Assembly: GCF_005887095.1 (NCBI RefSeq)
Contig: NZ_PNCI01000009.1
Location: forward strand, 1 to 43,844
Source: Pseudoalteromonas rubra
GTDB taxonomy: Bacteria > Pseudomonadota > Gammaproteobacteria > Enterobacterales > Alteromonadaceae
Direction: 5' to 3'
Length of the DNA stretch: 43,844 nt
Positions 1 to 9,969 of the stretch are shown piece after piece (position 1 is the first letter of the stretch; the number at the start of each line of letters is the position of its first letter). Position numbers and translations under genes: made by a program. The notes beneath the pieces are model-generated. The model did not search any database. It had not been told where the DNA came from and saw only the letters and a list, made by a program, of their open reading frames with translations.

Positions 1-197
1 TAAAATCAAAACGAATTGACTATGTTAGTCACTCAGTTCAGTTGAGACTCTAAATTTTTTTGCGTCACTACCTAAGTAGCTTCGCTGTTAGAACTCAATC
101 TGTACGAGTGCCCACACAGATGATTGCTTCATATTTTTAAAGAACAGTGTAACTAACCTTGGCTAGTTACCGCAGCCTTGCTGCGAAGTGGAGCGCC
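1..197 (-). other. rRNA operon leader with boxA antitermination element
   Basis: Read on the minus strand, this stretch follows two rRNA-type promoters. It contains a boxA-like element (TGTTCTTTAAAAA, 134-146) followed by CTGTGTGGGCACTCG, the order found in rrn leaders of enteric bacteria and vibrios. Between promoter P2 and boxA lie two short hairpins, 171-185 (6-bp stem) and 149-170 (7-bp outer stem), in the position of boxB. In E. coli the 16S gene starts roughly 165 bases after boxA, so the 16S 5' end should lie only a little beyond base 1. The same boxA block also occurs in rRNA spacers, but the promoters directly upstream make a leader the better call. Confidence 0.85.
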
Positions 198-225
198 ATA
201 TTAACCGCTTCACTTTTAAAGTCAA
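198..225 (-). promoter_or_regulatory. rRNA promoter P2
   Basis: On the minus strand a -35 TTGACT (220-225) is separated by 16 bases from a -10 TAATAT (198-203). A GC-rich discriminator (GGCGCTCC) follows, as is usual for stringently controlled rRNA promoters. It is the downstream member of a tandem pair. Confidence 0.8.
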
Positions 226-323
226 CTAGAAAATTTAATTTTTCTTAATTAAGCTTTCCGTTTGGCTTTTCCTTCACTTGGCTCGTTGCTTTTCAGCGTT
301 GTGCCCCGTGTCGGTGGATGCGC

Positions 324-351
324 ATTATAGGGAAATCGAAACTCAGCGCAA
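324..351 (-). promoter_or_regulatory. rRNA promoter P1
   Basis: On the minus strand a -35 TTGCGC (346-351) and a consensus -10 TATAAT (324-329) are 16 bases apart. The discriminator is GC-rich (GCGCATCC), which suggests ppGpp and growth-rate control. A/T-rich tracts just upstream (352-380) could act as an UP element. Confidence 0.8.
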
Positions 352-437
352 CCCTTTTTTGAAGAAAAGTGAGAAAAACAGTGCATTCGGACAAAAAGAC
401 ACCTAAAACACCTTTTTATAGACATTTTTTACGTCTA

Positions 438-467
438 TTTACACATAATCTGTACAACTAATAAAAT
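438..467 (+). promoter_or_regulatory. candidate promoter of the 517 barrel gene
   Basis: TTTACA (438-443) and TAAAAT (462-467) are 18 bases apart, about 50 bases before the start codon. The region is AT-rich, so chance matches are likely and the call is weak. Confidence 0.35.
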
Positions 468-516
468 TTTAGACAAAATCACGCCCGAAATTCATTCATA
501 CAATATAGGGAATACA

Positions 517-1107
517 ATGAAAAAGTTAGGCTTAGCTGTATTAGCTGCACTTTCTACCTCAACATTCGCATCAGAAGAAGCTCAAAGCCCCTGGTCTTTA
601 TCTGCAACAGTTGGTTATTCAATGGGTGGTGACACTATTGGTCGCCTTACTTATGAAGATAATAGTACTGACAGCGTTAAAGCCGGTGATGGTTTCATTC
701 TCGGTGGTGCTTTGAATTATGCGATTAATCAAACGTTTGATATTCGCTTTAATGCAACCTATCACTTTGACTCAGCCAACGCTGAAAATGGTGATGTGAC
801 TTTCAGTCGATTTGCACTTGAGGCAGTTCCTTACTACAAAATCAATCAGCAATTTAAGTTTGGTCTTGGTATTGGACTAGATACAGCCGTAGAACTAGAC
901 AATGATTTTTCAAGCAATGCGGATTTCGATAGTGCAGGCAAGTTTATTGTTTCAGGCATGTACACATTTGAGGATTTCAATGGCAGCCTGGAAATGAGAT
1001 ACAGTGTAGTAGAGTACGAACTATCAAAAATCGGTGGCTACAGCTACAGCAATACACCAAAACTGGATGGTAACCACCTAGGTTTGTTGTTCCACTGGAA
1101 CTTTTAA
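517..1107 (+). CDS. small outer-membrane beta-barrel protein
   Basis: This 196-residue protein starts with a classic signal peptide (about residues 1-18, ending TFA-SE). The mature part alternates hydrophobic and polar residues in short strands with Gly/aromatic turns and ends in Phe, as expected of an outer-membrane barrel inserted by BamA. Its size suggests an eight-stranded OmpA/OmpX-like porin-family fold, but I do not recognise a named family. A short AGGGA sequence upstream serves as a ribosome site. It stands alone between an outward-facing rRNA operon and the convergent alpha operon, and shares the hairpin at 1133-1161 as terminator. The function is unknown. Confidence 0.75.
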   Translation: MKKLGLAVLAALSTSTFASEEAQSPWSLSATVGYSMGGDTIGRLTYEDNSTDSVKAGDGFILGGALNYAINQTFDIRFNATYHFDSANAENGDVTFSRFALEAVPYYKINQQFKFGLGIGLDTAVELDNDFSSNADFDSAGKFIVSGMYTFEDFNGSLEMRYSVVEYELSKIGGYSYSNTPKLDGNHLGLLFHWNF

Positions 1108-1132
1108 TAGGTAAGTACTTTCCTTTAGATGT

Positions 1133-1161
1133 AGAAAAGCCGGGCATTGCCCGGCTTTTCT
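1133..1161. terminator. bidirectional terminator
   Basis: A perfect 13-bp inverted repeat with an ATT loop has a GC core flanked by A4 and T4, so it can end transcription in both directions. It serves the barrel gene on the plus strand and the rplQ end of the alpha operon on the minus strand. Confidence 0.9.
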
Positions 1162-1180
1162 GTGTCTTAACTAGTAAGAC

Positions 1181-1582
1181 TTACTCTGCAGACTGCGCGT
1201 CTTCTTGAACTTCTTCAGCCGCAACTGGGCGATCTAGTAGTTCAATGTAAGCCATTGGCGCGTTGTCACCTGCACGGAAGCCACACTTCAGAATACGAGT
1301 GTAACCACCTGGACGATCCGCGAAACGAGGACCGATCTCAGAGAACAATTTACCAACTACTTCTTTATCACGCGTGCGAGCAAACGCTAAACGACGGTTT
1401 GCTACGCTGTCAGTCTTAGCCAGTGTGATTAAAGGCTCAATTACACGGCGCAACTCTTTCGCTTTAGGCAAAGTTGTTTTGATGATTTCGTGCTTCACCA
1501 AAGAACCAGCCATGTTGCTGAACATCGCTTTGCGATGGCTGCTGTTACGGTTTAATTGACGACCACTCTTACGATGGCGCAT
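1181..1582 (-). CDS. rplQ: 50S ribosomal protein L17
   Basis: The 133-residue product starts [17 protein letters not shown], the highly conserved L17 N terminus, and has the family length plus an acidic tail ([11 protein letters not shown]). L17 binds 23S rRNA near the exit tunnel of the large subunit. The start is preceded by AAGGAT. It is the last gene of the alpha operon, 39 bases after rpoA, and transcription ends at the perfect hairpin at 1133-1161. Confidence 0.98.
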   Translation of the reverse strand: MRHRKSGRQLNRNSSHRKAMFSNMAGSLVKHEIIKTTLPKAKELRRVIEPLITLAKTDSVANRRLAFARTRDKEVVGKLFSEIGPRFADRPGGYTRILKCGFRAGDNAPMAYIELLDRPVAAEEVQEDAQSAE

Positions 1583-1621
1583 GACCCTATCCTTCTAACT
1601 AAACTAATATAGTAACTTAGA

Positions 1622-2608
1622 TTACTCAGCCAGACTTGCAGGCGGCCAGTTTTCCAGGCGCATGCCCAGAGAAAGACCACGTGAAGCTAGCACGTCTTTA
1701 ATTTCAGTCAGAGACTTCTTACCAAGGTTTGGTGTTTTCAGAAGCTCAACTTCAGTACGCTGTACTAAGTCACCGATATATTGAATTTGCTCGGCTTTCA
1801 GACAGTTCGCAGAACGTACAGTTAGCTCTAAGTCATCGACTGGACGAAGCAGAATAGGATCGAACTCTGGCTTCTCTTCTTTTTCTTCCGGCTCAGAAAC
1901 ATCACGTAAGTCTACGAATGCTTCTAGCTGCTCAGCAAGAATAGTAGACGCACGACGGATCGCTTCTTCAGGATCCAAAGTGCCGTTCGTTTCCATATCG
2001 ATGATTAGTTTATCTAAGTCTGTGCGTTGCTCAACACGAGCTGACTCAACCGAGTACGCAATACGCTCAACCGGGCTGAATGATGCATCAAGCAGCAAAC
2101 GGCCGATTGGACGCTCATCGTCATCAGAGGATAAACGACTAGACGCCGGTACATAACCGCGACCACGCTCAACGCGAATGCGCATGCTGATCTCACTATT
2201 GTCAGCCGTAAGGTGACAGATCACATGCTCAGGGTTGGCAATAGTCACGTCTCCGTCGTGCTGGATATCAGCCGCAGTCACAGGGCCTACACCAGACTTA
2301 GTCAGGGTAAGGAAAACTTCATCTTTACCTTCTAGAGATACTGCCAGACCTTTCAGGTTCAACAGAATTTCAATGATGTCTTCTTGTACGCCTTCTTTCG
2401 CGCTGTACTCGTGCAATACACCGTCAATTTCAACTTCTGTCACAGCACAACCAGGCATAGATGAAAGAAGTATACGACGTAGAGCATTGCCTAGTGTGTG
2501 GCCGAAACCACGCTCTAGAGGCTCTAAAACTACTTTAGAACGCGTTGAGCTTACAGCGTCGATATCGACTAATCTTGGTTTTAGGAATTCGGTTACAGAA
2601 CCCTGCAT
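1622..2608 (-). CDS. rpoA: RNA polymerase subunit alpha
   Basis: The 328-residue protein matches E. coli RpoA along its whole length, starting [12 protein letters not shown]. The N-terminal domain (about 1-235) dimerises and nucleates beta and beta-prime assembly. An acidic linker around residue 240 leads to the C-terminal domain ([19 protein letters not shown] onwards), which binds UP elements and activators; the RSANC and helix-hairpin-helix (TPNLGKKSL) segments are intact. It lies in the alpha operon between rpsD and rplQ, the usual bacterial order. Confidence 0.98.
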   Translation of the reverse strand: MQGSVTEFLKPRLVDIDAVSSTRSKVVLEPLERGFGHTLGNALRRILLSSMPGCAVTEVEIDGVLHEYSAKEGVQEDIIEILLNLKGLAVSLEGKDEVFLTLTKSGVGPVTAADIQHDGDVTIANPEHVICHLTADNSEISMRIRVERGRGYVPASSRLSSDDDERPIGRLLLDASFSPVERIAYSVESARVEQRTDLDKLIIDMETNGTLDPEEAIRRASTILAEQLEAFVDLRDVSEPEEKEEKPEFDPILLRPVDDLELTVRSANCLKAEQIQYIGDLVQRTEVELLKTPNLGKKSLTEIKDVLASRGLSLGMRLENWPPASLAE

Positions 2609-2632
2609 TTTATCCTCTCTTAACTCTTAACT

Positions 2633-3253
2633 TTACTTCGAGTAAAGTTCGACGATTAGTTGTTCGTTAATGTCCGCAGACAGATCAGAACGCTCAGGTA
2701 GGCGCTTGAAAGTACCTTCCATTTTTGAACCGTCAACTTCAATCCAAGTTGGCTTTTCGCGTTGCTCAGCCAACTCTAGAGCAGCGATGATACGCGCTTG
2801 CTTTTTAGACTTCTCGCGAATTACTACCACGTCTTCTGGAGTAACTACGAAAGAAGGGATATTAACAACACGACCATTAACCATAATCGCTTTGTGGCTT
2901 ACTAGCTGACGCGCTTCAGCACGTGTGCTTGCAAAACCCATGCGATATACAACATTGTCCAGACGTTGCTCTAGAAGCTGAAGCAGGTTTTCACCTGTGT
3001 TGCCTTTAAGGCGAGCAGCTTCTTTGTAGTAGTTACGGAATTGCTTCTCAAGTACACCGTAGATACGACGAACTTTTTGCTTTTCACGTAGCTGTAGACC
3101 GTAGTCAGATAGACGACCCTTACGTGCGCCGTGCTGACCAGGTGCTGTTTCTAGTTTACACTTAGAGTCAATAGCTCTTACGCCGCTTTTAAGGAACAGG
3201 TCAGTACCTTCACGACGACTCAGCTTGAGCTTAGGGCCCAAATATCTTGCCAT
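2633..3253 (-). CDS. rpsD: 30S ribosomal protein S4
   Basis: The 206-residue protein ([20 protein letters not shown]) has the S4 N-terminal domain and the S4 RNA-binding fold (about residues 96-156, [20 protein letters not shown]). It is a primary binder of 16S rRNA. In E. coli it also represses its own operon by binding the alpha leader upstream of rpsM, and a similar leader is present here at about 4033-4123. Its length equals that of the E. coli protein. Confidence 0.98.
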   Translation of the reverse strand: MARYLGPKLKLSRREGTDLFLKSGVRAIDSKCKLETAPGQHGARKGRLSDYGLQLREKQKVRRIYGVLEKQFRNYYKEAARLKGNTGENLLQLLEQRLDNVVYRMGFASTRAEARQLVSHKAIMVNGRVVNIPSFVVTPEDVVVIREKSKKQARIIAALELAEQREKPTWIEVDGSKMEGTFKRLPERSDLSADINEQLIVELYSK

Positions 3254-3275
3254 GTTCTTTCTCCTAACCTATTAA

Positions 3276-3662
3276 TTATACGCGACGTTTCTTCGGTGGA
3301 CGACAACCATTATGTGGGATTGGCGTCACGTCAGTGATGTTTGTGATACGGAAACCAGCAGCATTCAATGCACGAACAGCAGACTCACGGCCTGGACCTG
3401 GACCTTTGATGAATACTTCTAGGTTCTTAAGACCGTACTCTTGAGCAGCAGTACCTGCACGCTCCGCAGCAACCTGTGCAGCGAAAGGAGTAGACTTACG
3501 AGAACCACGGAAACCTGAACCACCTGCAGTCGCCCAAGAAAGAGCATTGCCTTGACGGTCAGTGATGGTCACAATCGTGTTGTTGAAAGATGCATGAACG
3601 TGAGCCATGCCGTCAACAACCTGCTTTTTGACCTTTTTACGACGAATTGGTGCTTTTGCCAT
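3276..3662 (-). CDS. rpsK: 30S ribosomal protein S11
   Basis: The 128-residue product has the S11 signature ([14 protein letters not shown] segment, here [15 protein letters not shown]) and the conserved basic C terminus [11 protein letters not shown]11 forms part of the 30S platform. It lies 13 bases after rpsM and 22 bases before rpsD in the alpha operon. Confidence 0.98.
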   Translation of the reverse strand: MAKAPIRRKKVKKQVVDGMAHVHASFNNTIVTITDRQGNALSWATAGGSGFRGSRKSTPFAAQVAAERAGTAAQEYGLKNLEVFIKGPGPGRESAVRALNAAGFRITNITDVTPIPHNGCRPPKKRRV

Positions 3663-3675
3663 AACTTACCCCACC

Positions 3676-4032
3676 TTATTTCTTGATAGGCTTGCGAGGA
3701 CCCTTACGAGTACGCGCGTTAGTCTTAGTACGCTGACCACGTAGTGGAAGCGAACGACGGTGACGTAAGCCACGGAAACAACCAAGGTCCATAAGACGCT
3801 TGATGTTTAGTGTAACTTCACGACGAAGATCACCTTCAACAGTGTACTTGCCAACTTCTTCACGAAGGATGTCAAGAGTTTCGTCGTTTAAATCGCCGAT
3901 TTTAGTAGTTTCAGCGATACCTGTCGCAGCTAAGATAGCCTTAGCGCGAGTTTTACCTACACCATAGATGCTTGTTAAACCGATAACAGCATGCTTATGA
4001 TCAGGAACGTTAATGCCTGCGATACGGGCCAC
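3676..4032 (-). CDS. rpsM: 30S ribosomal protein S13, GTG start
   Basis: S13 sits at the head of the small subunit and contacts the P-site tRNA and L5. I place the start at a GTG (4030-4032), giving [14 protein letters not shown] and 118 residues. An in-frame ATG six bases upstream (4036-4038) lies only two bases after the AGGAG site, whereas the GTG is eight bases away. E. coli rpsM, as I recall it, also starts with GTG GCC CGT. The C terminus [17 protein letters not shown] is typical. It is the first gene of the alpha operon. Confidence 0.95.
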   Translation of the reverse strand: MARIAGINVPDHKHAVIGLTSIYGVGKTRAKAILAATGIAETTKIGDLNDETLDILREEVGKYTVEGDLRREVTLNIKRLMDLGCFRGLRHRRSLPLRGQRTKTNARTRKGPRKPIKK

Positions 4033-4123
4033 TAACATATCTCCTATAAATAAACCTGATTATCATCTTGCTGGAAAGCCCGTATAGGATACCCAACCGA
4101 CATTCAGGTTTTACCAATGAAAC
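4033..4123 (-). promoter_or_regulatory. candidate S4-responsive alpha operon leader
   Basis: The region directly before rpsM resembles the E. coli alpha leader in places, notably an ACGGGCTTTCCAGCA block about 60 bases before the start followed by AGGAG and the GTG start. In E. coli the S4 protein binds a pseudoknot here and blocks translation of rpsM and downstream genes. The resemblance is by eye and the pseudoknot itself was not folded. Confidence 0.5.
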
Positions 4124-4146
4124 AGGCTAAGTAGATTACTTAGCCT
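4124..4146 (-). terminator. hairpin between spc and alpha operons
   Basis: A perfect 10-bp inverted repeat with a 3-base loop lies 15 bases after the rpmJ stop. It has no long U tract, so it may be a partial terminator or a processing or stability hairpin at the boundary between the spc and alpha operons. Confidence 0.6.
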
Positions 4147-4161
4147 GCACGACTAGATTTC

Positions 4162-4275
4162 TTAGCCTTGCCTTTGCTTGTGCTTAGGCTCACTGCAGAT
4201 CACGCGTACCACACCGGCACGTTTGATAACTTTACAGTTACGGCAGATTTTCTTAACGGAAGCACGTACTTTCAT
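4162..4275 (-). CDS. rpmJ: 50S ribosomal protein L36
   Basis: A 37-codon gene encodes [20 protein letters not shown] and ends in [10 protein letters not shown], the standard L36. The zinc-ribbon ligands are present (Cys11, Cys14, Cys27 and His32), so this is the zinc-binding form. It lies 22 bases after secY and closes the spc operon, as in E. coli. Confidence 0.97.
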   Translation of the reverse strand: MKVRASVKKICRNCKVIKRAGVVRVICSEPKHKQRQG

Positions 4276-4297
4276 TACTCAACTCCGTAAACAGACC

Positions 4298-5626
4298 TTA
4301 GCGGCCGTAGCCTTTAAGGTTCGCTTTTTTCAGCACAGAATCATACTGATGAGACATCAGATGGGTCTGTACTTGTGCCATAAAGTCCATGATAACCACA
4401 ACGATAATCAAGATTGATGTACCGCCGAAGTAGAACGGCGTTTGCCACGCCATGGTCATAAACTCGGGCACCAGACAGATAAAGGTAATATACAACGCAC
4501 CGGCCAAAGTCAGGCGTGTCATTACTTTATCAATGTATTTAGATGTCTGCTCACCTGGGCGAATGCCTGGAATAAATGCGCCAGATTTCTTCAGGTTGTC
4601 TGCTGTCTCACGCGGGTTAAATACCAACGCAGTGTAGAAGAAGCAGAAGAAGATAATCGCTGCTGCAAGTACCATCGCATACAGAGGCTGACCAGGAGTC
4701 AACACTGCAGAGACGGCTTGTAAGAAGTCAGCAACTGGACCTTCACCTTGACCGAACCAGCTTGCAATTGTACCAGGGAACAAAATGATGCTGCTAGCAA
4801 AGATTGGTGGAATAACACCCGCCATGTTTACTTTCAATGGTAAATGCGTGCTCTGCGCTGCGAAGACCTGACGGCCTTGCTGACGTTTTGCGTAGTTAAC
4901 AACGATACGACGTTGACCACGCTCAAAGAACACTACCAAATAAGTTACAGCGAATACGATTACCGCAATCACAACCAAAGCTAATACGTTCAGATCACCT
5001 TGACGCGCCATTTCTGCTGTCGAACCGATTGCAGACGGCAGGTTAGCTACAATACCAACAAAAATCAGAACCGAGATACCGTTACCAATACCACGCTCTG
5101 TGATTTGTTCGCCCAGCCACATCAGGAACATAGTACCGGTTACTAAGCTCACCACAGCGGTGAAGTAGAAACCGAAACCAGGATTCACAACCAACCCATC
5201 CATCATATTAGGAAGGTTAGTCGCAATACCGATAGACTGGAATGTAGCAAGCACAAGCGTACCATAACGCGTGTACTGACTGATCTTCTTACGACCTTGC
5301 TCACCTTCTTTCTTAAGCTCTATCATCGCAGGATGTATGTGCGTTAATAGCTGCATAATAATTGAAGCTGAGATATAGGGCATAATACCCAGCGCGAGTA
5401 CCGAGGCACGCTCAAGCGCACCACCGCTGAACATGTTGAACATTTCAACAATGGTGCCCTTTTGTTGCTCGAAGAATTCGGCAAGTACGGCGGCATCAAT
5501 CCCAGGGATCGGCACGAACGAACCTAAACGGTAAATAATGATAGCACCCAATACAAACAGTAGTCGGCGCTTCAGTTCCGCTAGCCCACTCTGTGCGCTT
5601 TGCATATCTTGACCTGGTTTAGCCAT
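4298..5626 (-). CDS. secY: preprotein translocase subunit SecY
   Basis: The 442-residue inner-membrane channel protein has ten predicted transmembrane segments and the conserved N-terminal MAKPGQ...[14 protein letters not shown] start. It also has the plug-region motif FVPIPGID and the cytoplasmic C-terminal [10 protein letters not shown] tail. SecY forms the SecYEG pore used by signal-peptide-bearing proteins and many membrane proteins. It is co-transcribed with ribosomal proteins, 11 bases after rplO. Confidence 0.98.
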   Translation of the reverse strand: MAKPGQDMQSAQSGLAELKRRLLFVLGAIIIYRLGSFVPIPGIDAAVLAEFFEQQKGTIVEMFNMFSGGALERASVLALGIMPYISASIIMQLLTHIHPAMIELKKEGEQGRKKISQYTRYGTLVLATFQSIGIATNLPNMMDGLVVNPGFGFYFTAVVSLVTGTMFLMWLGEQITERGIGNGISVLIFVGIVANLPSAIGSTAEMARQGDLNVLALVVIAVIVFAVTYLVVFFERGQRRIVVNYAKRQQGRQVFAAQSTHLPLKVNMAGVIPPIFASSIILFPGTIASWFGQGEGPVADFLQAVSAVLTPGQPLYAMVLAAAIIFFCFFYTALVFNPRETADNLKKSGAFIPGIRPGEQTSKYIDKVMTRLTLAGALYITFICLVPEFMTMAWQTPFYFGGTSILIIVVVIMDFMAQVQTHLMSHQYDSVLKKANLKGYGR

Positions 5627-5637
5627 AGTGTACTTCC

Positions 5638-6072
5638 TTAGTCTTCTACCTTGCCTCCGGCAGCTTCGATAGCTTCGCGAGCACCTTTAGACACTTTAAT
5701 GCCTTTAACGGTAACTGCGCGTGAAACTTCGCCAGATTTAACAACTTTTACGAACTGGATGTTCTTTTTAACGATACCAGCTGCTTGTAACGCGTTTACG
5801 TCTACCACATCGCCTTCAACTTTAGCGATTTCGTATAGGTTAACTTCTGTAGATACTAGTGATTTACGAGAAGTGAAACCGAACTTAGGCAGACGACGTT
5901 GCATAGGCATTTGACCGCCTTCGAAACCAACGCGTACTTTACCGCCTGAGCGTGATTTTTGACCTTTGTGACCACGACCACCAGTCTTACCAAGACCAGA
6001 ACCGATACCACGGCCAACACGCTTACCAGCTGTCTTTGCACCAGCAGCAGGTGAAAGTGTATTCAAATGCAT
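5638..6072 (-). CDS. rplO: 50S ribosomal protein L15
   Basis: The 144-residue protein has the glycine- and basic-rich N-terminal arm of L15 ([21 protein letters not shown]) and a globular C-terminal domain ending in EAAGGKVED. The length matches E. coli L15. It binds 23S rRNA in late 50S assembly. It lies four bases after rpmD. Confidence 0.98.
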   Translation of the reverse strand: MHLNTLSPAAGAKTAGKRVGRGIGSGLGKTGGRGHKGQKSRSGGKVRVGFEGGQMPMQRRLPKFGFTSRKSLVSTEVNLYEIAKVEGDVVDVNALQAAGIVKKNIQFVKVVKSGEVSRAVTVKGIKVSKGAREAIEAAGGKVED

Positions 6073-6076
6073 CGAA

Positions 6077-6256
6077 TTAACCCTCTACCTTAACCATGTA
6101 AGAAACTTGGTTGATCATACCGCGAACTGCTGGCGTATCTTCTAGCTCAACAGTGTGGTTGATACGACGTAAACCAAGGCCACGTAATGTAGCTTTATGC
6201 TTCGGTAAACGACCGATTGAGCTACGTACTTGAGTTACTTTTACTGTGTTTGCCAT
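6077..6256 (-). CDS. rpmD: 50S ribosomal protein L30
   Basis: A 59-codon gene encodes [20 protein letters not shown] and ends [12 protein letters not shown], a typical bacterial L30 without an extension. The reading frame is intact. It fits tightly between rpsE (six bases upstream) and rplO (four bases downstream), the usual spc order. Confidence 0.97.
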   Translation of the reverse strand: MANTVKVTQVRSSIGRLPKHKATLRGLGLRRINHTVELEDTPAVRGMINQVSYMVKVEG

Positions 6257-6262
6257 GGTGTC

Positions 6263-6769
6263 TTACCCCAAAATTTCGTCAACGCTAAGACCACGTTTAG
6301 CAGCAATGCCTTCTGGAGAATTCATGTTCTCTAGAGCGGCAACTGTTGCACGAACGATGTTGATCGGGTTAGTAGAACCGTATGCTTTTGAAAGTACGTT
6401 CTGCACACCAGCAACTTCTAGTACTGCACGCATCGCACCACCGGCGATGATACCTGTACCTTCTGATGCAGGCTGCATGTATACTTTAGAACCAGCATGG
6501 CGACCCTTGATAGGGTGCTGCAAAGTATGACCGTTAAGGTCTACTGAGATCATGTTACGACGTGCTTTTTCCATTGCTTTTTGAATAGCAGCTGGAACTT
6601 CACGTGCTTTACCGTAACCGAAACCTACTTTACCTGCGCCGTCACCAACTACAGTCAGTGCTGTGAAGCTAAAGATACGACCACCTTTAACTACTTTAGA
6701 CACACGGTTTACCGCGATTAGCTTTTCAGCCAATTCAGGCTGTTGTGCTTTTGCTTCTACGTTAGCCAT
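6263..6769 (-). CDS. rpsE: 30S ribosomal protein S5
   Basis: The 168-residue protein has the S5 N-terminal double-stranded-RNA-binding-like domain ([18 protein letters not shown]) and the C-terminal S5 fold ([13 protein letters not shown]). S5 contributes to decoding fidelity. A slightly longer N terminus ([16 protein letters not shown]) than in E. coli is typical of many marine gammaproteobacteria. Confidence 0.98.
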   Translation of the reverse strand: MANVEAKAQQPELAEKLIAVNRVSKVVKGGRIFSFTALTVVGDGAGKVGFGYGKAREVPAAIQKAMEKARRNMISVDLNGHTLQHPIKGRHAGSKVYMQPASEGTGIIAGGAMRAVLEVAGVQNVLSKAYGSTNPINIVRATVAALENMNSPEGIAAKRGLSVDEILG

Positions 6770-6778
6770 TGTCTACTC

Positions 6779-7129
6779 CTAGAATTGCAGACCGGCTTCA
6801 CGCGCTGCATCAGCAAGCGCCTTCACACGGCCGTGATATTTAAAGCCACTGCGATCAAAAGCGATTTTTTCAACGCCTTTGTCAGCTACGCGCTCAGCGA
6901 TTGCTTTACCAACTGCTTGAGCCGCTTCGATGTTGCCTGTGCCTTTAACTGTTTCAGCAATTGCTTTTTCAACAGTAGAAGCAGCAGCCAGTACATTACC
7001 CTCAACGTTAATTACTTGAGCGTAAATGTGACGTGGCGTGCGGTGGATAACAAGGCGAGTTGTGCCCTGTTCGATAATATTTCTACGAGTGCGCTTAGCA
7101 CGACGTAGACGAGCTGTTTTCTTATCCAT
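6779..7129 (-). CDS. rplR: 50S ribosomal protein L18
   Basis: The 116-residue protein [16 protein letters not shown]...[26 protein letters not shown] is a standard L18. It binds 5S rRNA together with L5 (rplE, same operon) and helps attach it to the 50S subunit. It lies nine bases after rplF. Confidence 0.98.
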   Translation of the reverse strand: MDKKTARLRRAKRTRRNIIEQGTTRLVIHRTPRHIYAQVINVEGNVLAAASTVEKAIAETVKGTGNIEAAQAVGKAIAERVADKGVEKIAFDRSGFKYHGRVKALADAAREAGLQF

Positions 7130-7138
7130 CGTCTTACC

Positions 7139-7669
7139 TTACTTCTTCTTAGCCTCTTTACGACGCACGTATTCGTCAGCATAACGTACACCTTTACCTT
7201 TATAAGGCTCTGGCTCACGGTATGAACGAATGTTCGCAGCAGTTTGACCAACCAGCTGCTTGTCTGCGCCCTTAACAACAATTTCAGTTTGGCTTGGAGC
7301 TTCGATAGTGATTCCCGCTGGGATCTCGAAGTTCACTGGGTGAGAGAAGCCAAGAGTTAAATCTAATACTTTACCCTTAACTGCCGCACGGTAACCAACA
7401 CCTACTAGTTGTAGTTTCTTCTCAAAACCTTCGTTAGCACCAATGATCATGTTGTTGATCAACGCACGCGCAGTACCCGCTTGAGCCCAAGCGTTAGCAA
7501 CTTCACGTGGAGTTGTAGTGATAACGTTGTCGTTAAGTGAAACTTCAACCGCAGCATTGATAGTGCGCGTTAATTCACCGTTTTTGCCTTTAACTTTGAT
7601 GTCCTGGCCGTTAACTGTAACTTCAACACCGGCAGGAACAGTAATAGGAGCCTTCGCTATACGAGACAT
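7139..7669 (-). CDS. rplF: 50S ribosomal protein L6
   Basis: The 176-residue L6 has two tandem related domains and the C-terminal signature [14 protein letters not shown] followed by a lysine-rich end (RRKEAKKK). It sits near the factor-binding site of the 50S subunit. It is 13 bases after rpsH. Confidence 0.98.
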   Translation of the reverse strand: MSRIAKAPITVPAGVEVTVNGQDIKVKGKNGELTRTINAAVEVSLNDNVITTTPREVANAWAQAGTARALINNMIIGANEGFEKKLQLVGVGYRAAVKGKVLDLTLGFSHPVNFEIPAGITIEAPSQTEIVVKGADKQLVGQTAANIRSYREPEPYKGKGVRYADEYVRRKEAKKK

Positions 7670-7682
7670 AGTTCCCCTCCGA

Positions 7683-8075
7683 TTAAGCTACAAAGCCAAT
7701 GATTTCACCACCAACACCAGCGTTACGCGCAGCGCGGTCTGTCATCAGGCCTTTAGAAGTTGATACGATAGCGATACCTAGACCACCCATTACCTTAGGT
7801 AATTCGTCACGTTTCTTGTAGATACGTAGACCAGGGCGGCTAACACGCTGGATGTTTTCGATAACAGCTTTGCCTTCGAAGTACTTAAGTTCGATAGTCA
7901 ATTCTGCTTTAACGTCACCAGATACTGCGAAGTCACCGATGTAACCTTCGTCTTTTAGTACCTTAGCAATAGCTACTTTCAGCTTTGAAGTTGGCATAGT
8001 TACAGATACCTTCTTCGCAGTCTGACCGTTACGGATGCGTGTAAACAAATCCGCAATTGGATCTTGCAAGCTCAT
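7683..8075 (-). CDS. rpsH: 30S ribosomal protein S8
   Basis: The 130-residue protein has the S8 start [18 protein letters not shown] and the C-terminal signature [14 protein letters not shown]8 binds helix 21 of 16S rRNA. In E. coli it also represses the spc operon at a site near rplE; I did not identify such a site here with confidence. Confidence 0.98.
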   Translation of the reverse strand: MSLQDPIADLFTRIRNGQTAKKVSVTMPTSKLKVAIAKVLKDEGYIGDFAVSGDVKAELTIELKYFEGKAVIENIQRVSRPGLRIYKKRDELPKVMGGLGIAIVSTSKGLMTDRAARNAGVGGEIIGFVA

Positions 8076-8095
8076 GTCTTACTCCCGTGATTCTA

Positions 8096-8401
8096 TTACC
8101 AACTAGCCTTTTTAAGGCCAGGAATTTCACCGCGCATAGCAGCTTCGCGTACTTTAATACGGCTCATGCCGAACTTGCGAAGGTAACCATGTGGGCGGCC
8201 CGTGATGTTACAACGATTACGTTGACGTGAAGGGCTAGAATCGCGTGGTAAAGACTGTAGCTTTAACACTGCATCCCAACGCTCATCATCAGATGCGTTA
8301 ACATCGCTGATGATAGCTTTTAACGCAGCACGCTTTTCAGCATACTGAGCAACTAATTTAGCACGTTTTACGTCACGTGCTTTCATTGAATTCTTTGCCA
8401 T
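8096..8401 (-). CDS. rpsN: 30S ribosomal protein S14, zinc-free form
   Basis: The 101-residue protein has the conserved [19 protein letters not shown] segment and the long form typical of gammaproteobacteria. It lacks the CXXC pairs of the short zinc-binding S14, so it is the zinc-independent type. It lies in the spc operon between rplE and rpsH. Confidence 0.98.
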   Translation of the reverse strand: MAKNSMKARDVKRAKLVAQYAEKRAALKAIISDVNASDDERWDAVLKLQSLPRDSSPSRQRNRCNITGRPHGYLRKFGMSRIKVREAAMRGEIPGLKKASW

Positions 8402-8411
8402 AACCCTACCC

Positions 8412-8951
8412 TTACTTTTTGAATGGGAAGTTGAACGCTTCTAACAACGCACGGCCTTCGTCATCTGTTTTCGCAGAAGTAGTGATTGTGATGTCCATAC
8501 CGCGAACACGGTCGACTTTATCATAATCGATTTCTGGGAAGATGATTTGCTCACGTACGCCCATAGAATAGTTACCGCGACCGTCAAAAGACTTTGCGCT
8601 AACACCGCGGAAGTCACGAATACGTGGCATCGCGATAGAGACTAAACGCTCTAGGAAATCCCACATACGCTCGCCGCGTAGGGTTACTTTACAGCCAATT
8701 GGGTAACCTTCACGGATCTTAAAGCCAGCAACAGATTTGCGTGCTTTAGTAACCAGAGGCTTCTGACCAGAGATAGCTTCTAGGTCAGCTACTGCATTCT
8801 CTAGAATTTTCTTGTCAGCTAGGGCTTCGCCCACACCCATGTTTAGTGTGATCTTTTCGATCTGAGGGACTTGCATGACAGAGCTGTAACCGAACTTTTC
8901 AAAAAGTTCTTTTACTACTTTGTCTTTGTACACTTCATGCAGTTTCGCCAT
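8412..8951 (-). CDS. rplE: 50S ribosomal protein L5
   Basis: The 179-residue protein has the L5 signature ([12 protein letters not shown] and [20 protein letters not shown]) and ends AFNFPFKK. It binds 5S rRNA and contacts S13 across the subunit bridge B1b. It lies 15 bases after rplX. Confidence 0.98.
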   Translation of the reverse strand: MAKLHEVYKDKVVKELFEKFGYSSVMQVPQIEKITLNMGVGEALADKKILENAVADLEAISGQKPLVTKARKSVAGFKIREGYPIGCKVTLRGERMWDFLERLVSIAMPRIRDFRGVSAKSFDGRGNYSMGVREQIIFPEIDYDKVDRVRGMDITITTSAKTDDEGRALLEAFNFPFKK

Positions 8952-8966
8952 CGTCTACTCCAACTA

Positions 8967-9281
8967 TTAGATAGTTTTACCAGTAGACTTGAAGAAACGG
9001 ACTTTTTTACCGTCTTCAAATCTAAAACCTACACGATCAGCTTTGCCAGTTTCGGCATTGAAGATCGCGACATTAGATACGTCGATAGACGCTTCTTTCT
9101 CAACAATGCCGCCAGCTTGCTGTAGTTGTGGTACAGGCTTCTGGTGCTTTTTGATGATATTGATGCCTTCGACAAATACTCGACCAGTATCAGTTACAAC
9201 TGAAAGCACTTTACCGCGCTTACCTTTGTCTTTACCGGCTAGTACGATTACTTCGTCATCACGACGGATTTTTGCTGCCAT
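8967..9281 (-). CDS. rplX: 50S ribosomal protein L24
   Basis: The 104-residue protein has the KOW motif near the N terminus ([19 protein letters not shown]) and the L24 signature [15 protein letters not shown]24 initiates 50S assembly. It lies ten bases after rplN. Confidence 0.98.
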   Translation of the reverse strand: MAAKIRRDDEVIVLAGKDKGKRGKVLSVVTDTGRVFVEGINIIKKHQKPVPQLQQAGGIVEKEASIDVSNVAIFNAETGKADRVGFRFEDGKKVRFFKSTGKTI

Positions 9282-9291
9282 GATCGACTCC

Positions 9292-9660
9292 TTATAGTAC
9301 TTCTGGTGCTAGTGAAACGATCTTCATGAACTTTTCGTTACGTAGTTCACGAGTCACAGGGCCGAAGATACGAGTTCCGATCGGCTGTAGGCTATCGTTA
9401 AGGATAACAGCAGCATTACTGTCGAAACGGATCAAAGAACCGTCTGGACGACGAACGCCTTTTTTGGTGCGCACAACTACTGCGTTTTTAACATCACCTT
9501 TCTTCACTTTACCGCGAGGAATTGCTTCTTTAACAGAAACTTTAATGATGTCGCCAACCGCTGCGTAGCGACGGTGCGAACCACCTAAGACTTTAATACA
9601 CTGCACTTTGCGAGCGCCGCTGTTATCAGCAACGTCCAGCTGAGTTTGCATTTGGATCAT
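9292..9660 (-). CDS. rplN: 50S ribosomal protein L14
   Basis: The 122-residue protein starts [19 protein letters not shown] and ends [13 protein letters not shown], a standard L14. It is the first gene of the spc operon here. Unlike in many bacteria, the S10 operon genes (rpmC, rpsQ) do not precede it; a deacetylase gene lies about 310 bases upstream on the same strand. Transcription therefore needs its own promoter in 9661-9969. Confidence 0.98.
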   Translation of the reverse strand: MIQMQTQLDVADNSGARKVQCIKVLGGSHRRYAAVGDIIKVSVKEAIPRGKVKKGDVKNAVVVRTKKGVRRPDGSLIRFDSNAAVILNDSLQPIGTRIFGPVTRELRNEKFMKIVSLAPEVL

Positions 9661-9969
9661 CTTGATGAGCTCCGGTGTAATTACAACTCGCCTAGATTTT
9701 GTTTAAAACCTAAGCATTTAGATTAATTTCCACTCAAATTACGAACGTGTCGTGTTTCAAGGGCGGGCAATTGTAACAGCAAAGCAGCGCTAAAGATAGT
9801 TCAATTTTTAATTAATTTGACTATGCCGCTGTGCCGAACTTGCCGTAAAACAGGGATATGGGGACAAACCACTCGTTCACAAGTCATGCAGTCAAACTAA
9901 TTATGCAGATGGGATGAAACAGCATCGATTATAACCCACTCTCAGCGCACAAAAAACACTCAACCGAAG
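9661..9969 (-). promoter_or_regulatory. spc operon leader and promoter region
   Basis: This 309-base gap has no convincing gene. On the minus strand there are two -10-like hexamers: TATAAT at 9928-9933, with only a poly-T stretch in the -35 position, and TACAAT at 9770-9775, followed by a GC-rich stretch. Either could start the spc operon. If the second is used the leader is about 100 bases. Neither has a good -35 match, so the exact start is unsettled. Confidence 0.45.

Noticed and set aside
6077..6256. Possible frameshift in rpmD at an A-run near the start
   Set aside because: Rechecking the coordinates against the rpsE stop showed the frame is intact with 59 codons.
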